Shown here: positions 57,212-64,000 of the stretch, one piece after another
Layout: each line of letters opens with the position of its first letter
Numbering within the stretch: position 1 is the stretch's first letter
DNA from: Earliella scabrosa
Taxonomy: Eukaryota; Basidiomycota; Agaricomycetes; Polyporales; Polyporaceae
Direction: 5' to 3'
DNA length: 64,000 bases
Assembly (NCBI GenBank): GCA_022605405.1
Contig: JABYQQ010000015.1
Location: 930,001 to 994,000 of the forward strand
Made by a program: the position numbers and the translations under genes
Notes under the pieces: generated by a model
Databases searched by the model: none
The model's input: only the letters and a program-made list of their open reading frames with translations
Told to the model about the DNA's origin: nothing

Positions 57212-58556
57212 CTAGCGACGTTCAAGCTGCATTGCAGACTCGAAGGCCTGCAGCCCGCCGATATTCCCCAATGTGCCTTCCTTCTGCATCTTCCACATAG
57301 TTTCGACCTCCGGGAGGATGCTCTTGACCATATCTTCTGTGGTATACTTGGGCTTCCACCCAAGCGAGAGGGCACGGTTCGCACGGCATCGCAAGTTCGC
57401 ACCGTTATACCAGCCCCACTGCTCGCCCCCGAAGTACTTCACGAGTTCCTCCCTGATGAAGGCCGTCGGCTCGGCTTCGTCGCACAGACCTAGTTTGACT
57501 AGTGCGTCGCCGATCGCGCGACTGATCTGGTACCAGCTGTGCTCGCCGTTTTCGCCGAAATAGAATCCCTCCCATCCATGTCCTACTTTGCCGGGGCTGT
57601 TGACGGCCGCGTCGAGGAGGAGGGGGTACAGGTCTGCCACTGAGCGCAAAGTCAAACTTGGTAAGGCTGAGTAGGACTGTGGGACGCACCGTCCGCAATA
57701 TGTACGTCGCCCACCAGGCCCTTGCCCTTGCCGACCACTCCTGGTCGCTTGCGGTCAAACGCCGCTCTGATGTAAATAGGGATCTGTACTGAGTGGGGGT
57801 TGGAGATGCCAGCAGCGACGAGAGCGTGGGTTGCGATGCCGTAGACTGTCACTGGCAAGACAACGATCCCACAGACATAGCCCTGCTCGTCTGCTTCGAC
57901 GACGAGCAGGTCGACGCTGCGGTGAACCGCGGTCTCGGGGATGGACTTGATCTGGGCGATGTTCAAGTCGTCGTATATCGTGTCGGACGTGTATTCGCCT
58001 CGGCTGTCGTCTGCCAAACATCCGGTGCCGGACTACGCAAGGGATATGACGGGCGTTGAGCTTGGTGTAACTAGTTGTGAGTACAGAGAGCTCACGGTGT
58101 GGATGAGAATAGGGAGGTCTCCGAGGGTCTCGTGTCTCTTCCTCAAACCCCTTAGGATGGCCTCCATGATCGATGGATCGTTGGAGTCCGCCTGGCGGGG
58201 TTGGAGTTGAATCTTCGCAATCCCAATGGAGTACGGTAGACCACTCACTATGTTGAGTACAACGTGCGATTGCTCCGCAAGCTCTGCAATCCTATCGTAC
58301 TCCTGAAGCGTTCCGACGACGGTCTTCACGCCGAACTGTGATTCCAGTATCTTCGCTTTGTCCGCATTCCGGACCAGAGCAGTGATGTCCCACTGACTGC
58401 CCGTGGCTTTCTCAGGGTGACGCAGAAGGCGAGCGAGGACGGCTCCGCCGATGTACCCTGCAATCCTTGATGAATAACTTGATAGCTGAGCGTATGGCGG
58501 GTCTTACCGGTGGCCCCAGTAAGAAATATGGACGTGCGTCCAGCCTCGTAAGTCAT
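57212..58556 (-). CDS. NmrA-like / extended short-chain dehydrogenase-reductase
   Basis: About 375 aa from five exons. The start MTYEAGRTSIFLTGATG joins to YIGG to form TGATGYIGG, the GxxGxxG dinucleotide-binding loop of an N-terminal Rossmann fold. WDITALVRNADKAK follows the second strand, so the cofactor is probably NADP given the Arg. ILIHTSGTGCLADDSRGEY resembles the TSGT stretch of NmrA/extended SDR proteins. GIVVLPVTVYGI and LVGDVHIADVADLY belong to the C-terminal half. The substrate or regulatory target is unknown. In fungi such proteins act either as isoflavone-reductase-like enzymes or as NmrA-type redox sensors. It has the two-domain size of the enzymes. Confidence 0.82.
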
Positions 58557-59281
58557 TCTGCCTCGGTCTTGACTGCGAGCCTCTGTGAGTTGCCTGTAAA
58601 ACGAACCTATGAGCTGCAGGAGACAGATATCATGAGCAAGAAGCTACTTTTGGTTTCAATTCCTCGTCTGCAAACAGCGCTTGGGCGCAGGAGCTACAGG
58701 ACTAATTAACCCTCGAATTGCGGGCTTATATTGTGTAGGGCTGGCTGCCTGTGTACCGCGTTCGGGAGATGACTCTAATCGCGATCGGGAGCTCGACGTT
58801 GTAAGGCTGCACACATGATGAGAGATGTGCGGAGGAGTAGTGGGTCATGAGAACCTGTGTGCATGTGAGCGGATTTTCTGCGCCGAATTTCGGGATGCCG
58901 ATGAATAGCACTAGCGATCGCAGTAGTAGAAGGGGCTCTCAGCAGGTTGACGCCTAGTACGATCGTGGCACGTACCATAATGCTTGATAGAGATATCCAA
59001 CGCACAATGCCCACGGGTTTAGTCATTCAAAGCCATAACAGCCGTAGAATATGCTATTATAAACGAGCGTAAAGGCACAGAGGCAATAGGAGACAACAAG
59101 GGGCAGAGAGGGAGAGGCACTATACTGGCGACCACGACCAACATCCAAGGACAACGAGAGCAGATCAACGAGCGTTCGGTGGCACCAGTCTCGACCACGG
59201 CAATAGGCAGAACGGCGAATCGCAAACTGAAGGGGGTATCACATTGCACTGAAGCCACGTGCGGCAGAAGGTTTTGCGCGT
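58557..59281. other. Intergenic, nothing recognised
   Basis: 725 bp between the SDR gene start and the septin stop (both minus). No repeat, RNA or coding signal. Confidence 0.45.
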
Positions 59282-60600
59282 CTACTGCGCAGCAGCCGAC
59301 GGACGGGCGTTGGTCTGCTCCTTGAGCGCAAGTAGTTGTTTTGACCGGAAGGCCTCGTAATGGATCTGTGCGGTCGTCTCGATGAGGTCCTGAAGGTGTG
59401 TCCTGTTGACATGATGCAACATCAGCATGCAGTCGGAACGAAGCGTGTTCGAAGCCGACGAACCTAGTGAGGAAGTTGCGCAAGTAGACGAACTCGCAGT
59501 GCCGCTCGTCCTCAACGTTGACAACGCCCCAGCGGTTCTTGCGGCCACGGACGGGCTTGCCGTCGATGATGACGGTGCGCTCTGAGCCAACAACTGCGAA
59601 GGGAATCATGCTCTATACGTAGCTATGAGCATGTGAACGGGGTTACTAGGGAAGCCTGACTACGCACCCGAATGCTCTCGTTGAGCTGGACCTCCTCCTC
59701 GTCGTTCTCCTCAGTGTCGAAGGGGTAAAGGCGGATGTTGTGGTAGACCAGCTCTTCCCGAATCTTGCACACGTATGAGCCTTGACTGTTTCATACACCA
59801 GGTTGTGCACTAAACATACCTTTTGCTTGAACGCGTCACGCTCCTCAAGCGTCAGGCTGTCCGACTTGGCGATGACAGGGACAACATTGACAACCTCACT
59901 GAGCTTCTTCATCACGATGACGTCGATGGGCCGCAGGGAGTGGCCAGTCGGGTTGATGAAGAACAAGCAGCAGTGGATACGTGTGTCCTGGATATGGCGG
60001 TCACGCTGCGCGGTGAGCTCCTTGCGGAGGTACGCGCTGTGCTGGTCCTTGATGTATTTGACAATAGGGTCCCAGCTGAACAACACCAGAAAGACGCGTT
60101 AGAATGGAAGCGGCGCGTAGGGTGCAGGGAAGAGGCAGGAACGGGAGACGACATACCAGTTTTCGTTGTTGATTTGGTCACCGTAGCCAGGCGTGTCGAC
60201 GATGTTGAGGCGAAGCTTCACACCGTTCTCGACAATAACTGCATACGCAATGAGGATTGGAAAATACTCGCACTTGCTTATGGACACGTACCGTGCGAGA
60301 CGGGGTGAATCTCGGTCGTCTGCCTGACGGGCTCATCTGCGTCGAAGCGTCCCTTCGAGTCGATGAGGTGCGACGCAAATATGGTGTTGATAAGCGTTGA
60401 CTTTCCAAGACCCGTCTGACCTGTATACACGTCGCCGGCGTGAACAATCCCGCCTAGGGTCAGCGTAAAGGTGATTGGTGCGCACCAACGACGATGATGT
60501 TGAACTGGAAACCGCGCTTCAAGAGCTTGTGCTCAATCTGCTGGGTGATGGTGTCGAAGCCGACGTAAGAGTTGGCACGAATCTCCTCAGCAGTGGACAT
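59282..60600 (-). CDS. CDC10: Septin, Cdc10 class
   Basis: About 330 aa from about seven exons. It starts MSTAEEIRANSYVGFDTI and continues QQIEHKLLKRGFQFNIIVVG, which matches the Cdc10 branch. GTP-binding motifs: G1 GQTGLGKSTLINT, G3 DTPGYGD, G4 VIAKSDSLTLEE. The septin element includes GRKNRWGVVNVEDERHCEF. The C-terminus ends at SAAAQ without a long coiled coil, again Cdc10-like. Septins form filaments with sister septins at hyphal tips, septa and clamp connections. The G1 motif spans an intron whose join (VVG plus QTGLGK) is phase-correct. No defects seen. Confidence 0.95.
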
Positions 60601-61063
60601 GGCGGCAGCGAGAGGGGCGGGACGGCGGGGACGAGAACGACGGAGAGGAGATGGAGGTCGACGACAACAAAGCGCTGTCGGCGGAAACGCCCAAATTTCC
60701 GCTAAAGACCGCGGCTTACTGGGAAGTCAGTATCTTCTAATTCACGTTTCAAACTCCGATTACCGCTCTTACCCCCCTTGTTAGTGGACATGCCAGTGTT
60801 GATAGGAACGGCCACTTCCGCCGCTAGAAGCATTCACTCTGATATACCGCCACGATCTTGTCATGGCAATGACTGGGAGGCGTCTGTGGCATAATATTAA
60901 GTCCCACCTTCCGTCCTGTACACGTAGTCGGACAGGAGTCGGGACTCGGGTCGTAGACTAAGAGAGCCTACAGAGGTGAGTATTCGATGCTACTTGTGCT
61001 GTATAGATAGTATTGACTCATTCTGCGACATATCAAGCCTACGCGGACGCGGTCGAACAAGTC
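60601..61063. other. Divergent promoter, septin / F-box-LRR gene
   Basis: 463 bp between the minus-strand septin and the plus-strand F-box gene. No sharp motif found. Confidence 0.5.
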
Positions 61064-62537
61064 ATGGCGCCGGAAGTTCCGCAGGAACTCATAGACCAAG
61101 TCATCGACCATCTATGGAACGACATAAAATCCCTGGCGGGATGCGCTCTCGCATGTCATGCGTTCTTACCGTCCTCACGCACGCACCTCTTCCATGACCA
61201 ACGTCTCACGGGAGCGAAGTGTTGCGCTCGCTTCGAGGCGTTCCTTGAATGCTGCCCGGATGTTACTCCATACATCCGGAGACTATCCGTCACCGAGCCG
61301 ATGAGCACCGCGTACGCCCAGAACTGGGTCAGCAGCATCCCTGCCCTCGTCGCCAGGCTCGAGAGGCTCGAGACTCTCGAGCTCGTCGGCCTGCACTATG
61401 TTTCCCTCCAGCGGTGCTCGCGCGAGGAGCTTTCGGCCTTTTCGAAGCTCACGAAACTCGTCTTCGCGGACGTCTACTTCGACCACTTCTTCGACGTGCA
61501 CACCTTCCTCTCCGCGGCCTGCAACGTCAAGGACCTCCGCTTTCACCGGGTTGGCTGGGGCAACAACACCCCGCCTTCCTATGACGGACCTCCAGAGCCT
61601 TCGCCGCTTCATTTGCGACGACTTGTCGTCGATTCGTGGGCGACATCGGCGATGTTCCGTGCCTGGCTTTTGCCTGGCGCCGCGCTGGGGGACGTCGACA
61701 TCCGTACGCTGATGATACGCTGGAGGGAGCGTGATAGTACGGACCTCCTCAATTCTCTCTTCGCCATGTGCGGGGCAACGTTGCAACATTTATATGTGGA
61801 ATTACCCACTACCATAGAGGGTGAGTGCTGAGTAACGTCAGGAAACGTTTAGCCCTCTGCTGGAGCCTCCTGTCAGCGCTGAGAGATGGTTTGGCCGCCG
61901 CTGGTTCATCATCATCCAGGGCTGGTGGCGTGAAGCTTCCGCCGTGTCTGGCGAAGCTGACAATATGCCCAGTCACGGCTAGCACTCCAAAGCGTGGCTA
62001 GACGCGATCCAGCTTCTGGCAGGCAGGGTGGGACTCAGCTAAGCAGCCAGCGCGGGTGCCAGGTGGTCACATCGACCCAGTGGCGCAGATGCAAACGAAG
62101 CTTTGGCACATCAGGCATATCCCTCATCATCATCATGCGAGATGTTTTAGGCCGTGCTCGCTGACGATTCCTTCGCAGGCACGCAAGTTGTACCCACACT
62201 ACACCGTAATACCAATTTGCGCTCGCTCGAGATTGACGGGCTAGTCCTACCGGGCAGTGTTGCATGGACGTCGGGCCTTCTCTCGAAGCTGCGATCCACG
62301 CAGTTGCAGAAGCTCTCGATCTCTATGCTTGTCCTTCGCAACGACGACCTGCCATCGTTCGAGTGGGACCAGCTGGACGAGTTTCTCGCCAGACCGACGT
62401 ACAGTGACCTCGCGCTCACTATCACCGTCAACCGCGCTCTGCACCCGCAGAACGATCCGGTGGTAATCCGCTCAGCGGTCATGGCCTACCTCCCCCGAGC
62501 GGTGAGAAGGGGGAAGTTGGTGGTTGTCTGTTCGTGA
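61064..62537 (+). CDS. F-box/LRR-like protein
   Basis: Exons 61064-61820 and 62179-62537 give 371 aa, joined in phase across a 358-nt intron that is long for this locus. The N-terminus APEVPQELIDQVIDHLWNDI, followed by SLAGCALACHAFLPSSRTHL, is a fungal F-box. The rest carries irregular leucine-rich stretches (RRLSVTEPMS, RLERLETLELVGL, FSKLTKLVFADV, TNLRSLEIDGL, LQKLSISMLVLR). Such proteins usually serve as substrate adaptors for SCF ubiquitin ligases. Mushroom genomes have hundreds of fast-changing relatives. The start at 61064 is the first ATG. Upstream in-frame codons reach back to 61013 without an ATG. Confidence 0.78.
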
Positions 62538-62914
62538 TTGCTTCTAGCTTTCGTGATTGTGGTGCCGATCTAGAGGGTTTGGGTTAGTCGCAGCGCACCC
62601 TTACTATACCGTATATCTACATGGCTATTTAGTGCCAGGGTAATATTGGAGGTAGAAGCAGCGCTCCTAGTGCTCCCGGGTCTCAATGTTGCGTCTGTGG
62701 TTTATTCATACCTTGTCTGCGGTCAAACTTTCAACTTCGCAAACTGATTCTCGCGACAGTGACGTATCGAGACAGTGGACTGCGATCTATGAAACGGTGG
62801 TGTCGGACCGGGTAAGTAGCGCTGAAGTCGCATGGAAACAGCAGCACCCATTCTGGGCCACCTCTGCCCTCCGCCACCATCTCGAACTTAACCTCTGCTA
62901 TCCCTGTTCCAGCT

Positions 62915-64000
62915 ATGTTGGCCTCTCAAGACGAAGGATTCATCGACGAGGAGATGATGAGCCCTGGCGGCAGTACGGGTGGCGAACAGAGGCAGATCGC
63001 GGCGCGCACAGTCCGGGAGCGGGAAGGTATGTGTCCGACTATACCTATTTTCCGCCCACGGCCGGCCAACGGTCGTTTGTCGTCAGAAATTGCGTACAGG
63101 ATCCTCGCGTCGCTGCCAAGGTCGAGTCTCGCAGTGCTGCAGAGCAGGATTGCGCCGCTCCTCAAGCTGGACATCGTCGGGGTGCGTGCACATGCGTCTG
63201 TCTGGGCCGAGGGCGTTGAGAGAACTCACACGACCGCGCGCCACAGCTGCTGCCGACAGAAGTGGCCCTGCATGTATTCTCCTACCTTCCCTACCAGTCG
63301 CTCCTCGTATGTGCCCTTGTCAGCAGGCGGTGGCGCGCGCTGGCAGACGACCAGTCGCTTTGGAAGAGCCTCTGCCTCGAACGCAAGTGGGAGTGGCGCG
63401 CCCCTCCGGACGCGTTTCAGCGCGAGTTTGGCAGCTGCCATGGCGAGCACGCAGCCGAGGGAGACGTGGACTCCGACGACGAGGGCATGGGCGACGAGGT
63501 GGACGAGGACGATGCCATGCAGATCGACGACTCGGGCTTCGCCTCGACGTCGATGGACATTGACGAAGACGTGATTTATCCCTCCATCCCATCACCATCA
63601 GCGACCGCAACAGCAAACCGACTCTCGATCCCTGTGCACATACTCAACGCCGGCGCGCACTCTCAGTCTCCATCCTCGTCCCGGCCGATGCGATCACCTC
63701 GTGCGCGCCATTCCGCGCCATCAGCCCTGGCGGCCTCGCGGCATCCTCACCTGAAACCCAACTACAAACTCCTCCACCAAACGCACGTCAGACTACGGAA
63801 TCGTTTTGCCACAGGGACATGCACGCTGTCGAACCTGCAGACCCGCGGCGCCCCGAATTCCCACTCGAATACGATCTACTGCTTGCAGCTCTACACATAT
63901 CCCGAGACAGGCACGCAGGTCCTGTTCACCGGTTCCAAAGATCGCACGATTCGCGAGTGGGATCTCTCGACAGGATCGGTCATCCGCGTCCTTGACGGCG
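62915..64000 (+). CDS. F-box/WD40 protein, partial (runs off the window)
   Basis: Exons 62915-63026, 63087-63181 and 63247 onward. The open frame continues to the window edge. The N-terminal helix segment (EIAYRILASLPRSSLAVL) is followed by an F-box (LLPTEVALHVFSYLPYQSLL, CALVSRRWRALADDQSLW). A long acidic and Ser/Pro-rich insert follows (VDSDDEGMGDEVDEDD). Then the first WD40 blade begins: YCLQLY and VLFTGSKDRTIREWDL near the edge. The arrangement matches Cdc4/Met30-type SCF adaptors, in which the propeller binds phosphorylated substrates. More blades must lie beyond the window. The first exon start is uncertain because an upstream exon cannot be excluded. Confidence 0.85.

Noticed and set aside
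1..64000. CRISPR arrays, operons, Shine-Dalgarno sites
   Set aside because: Dense spliceosomal introns and nuclear tRNA introns show a eukaryotic nuclear genome; none were seen.
1..64000. A single biosynthetic gene cluster
   Set aside because: No backbone enzyme (polyketide or peptide synthase, terpene cyclase) or linked transporters; the genes belong to unrelated pathways.

Overview
This is a nuclear window from a filamentous basidiomycete (probably Agaricomycetes). It is GC-rich and gene-dense. Its genes are cut by many short GT-AG introns, mostly 47-80 nt with CTGAC/CTAAC-like branch sites. The gene set is typically fungal: bifunctional tryptophan synthase, a Cdc10-class septin, CaaX-ended G-protein gamma subunits, a Csm1/Pcs1 monopolin subunit and F-box proteins. 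I worked out the exon structures by hand from reading-frame continuity, splice sites and domain signatures. Where coordinates are joined in the text, the phases were checked.

Layout. 0.9-1.3 kb: small secreted protein. 1.75-4.7 kb: tandem pair of paralogous C2H2-finger plus RING proteins. 5-7.3 kb (-): ADGF-type adenosine deaminase. 8.2-10.1 kb: Csm1/Pcs1-like kinetochore protein. 10.7-11.1 kb: DUF4267-like membrane protein. 11.3-15.4 kb: a nearly perfect palindrome (two arms of about 1.84 kb, 404 bp spacer) holding two identical head-to-head copies of one eight-exon gene, with a broken third relative at 16.5-16.7 kb. 17.7-20.2 kb (-): asparaginase with C-terminal ankyrin repeats, sharing a 226 bp promoter with tryptophan synthase (20.4-23.1 kb). 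23.9-24.6 kb: an unrecognised 182-aa protein behind a TATA box. 24.7-28.3 kb is gene-poor and includes a roughly 1.07 kb element with long terminal inverted repeats and many GGCGGT motifs.

28.4 kb: G gamma gene 1. 31.2-32.9 kb (-): eIF2B beta. 33.4-35.2 kb: F-box-like protein. 36.4-37.2 kb (-): G gamma gene 2. 37.5-38.7 kb: coiled-coil-like protein. Next come tRNA-Pro(AGG) with an intron, a 0.4 kb fold-back element and tRNA-Ser(AGA). Then a glutaredoxin-like gene overlapping a CCHC/PSP gene (39.7-41.1 kb), a multi-pass membrane protein (-), a Ser/Thr-rich single-pass surface protein (-), a second tRNA-Ser(AGA), a DUF3429/TMEM69-like mitochondrial protein and a membrane-anchored Aha1 (46.8-48.3 kb).

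49.2-54.2 kb: one long gene combining a CCCH finger, a Ser-rich linker, ankyrin-like repeats and a Clp-type AAA+ ATPase. 54.7-55.7 kb: membrane-anchored SH3 protein. 57.2-58.6 kb (-): NmrA/extended-SDR enzyme. 59.3-60.6 kb (-): septin. 61.1-62.5 kb: F-box/LRR-like protein. 62.9 kb to the window end: F-box/WD40 protein, cut by the edge.

Most genes are unrelated housekeeping or signalling loci rather than one cluster. The strongest candidates for something new are the palindromic gene pair, the CCCH-ankyrin-AAA+ fusion, the membrane-tailed Aha1 and the C2H2-RING tandem.
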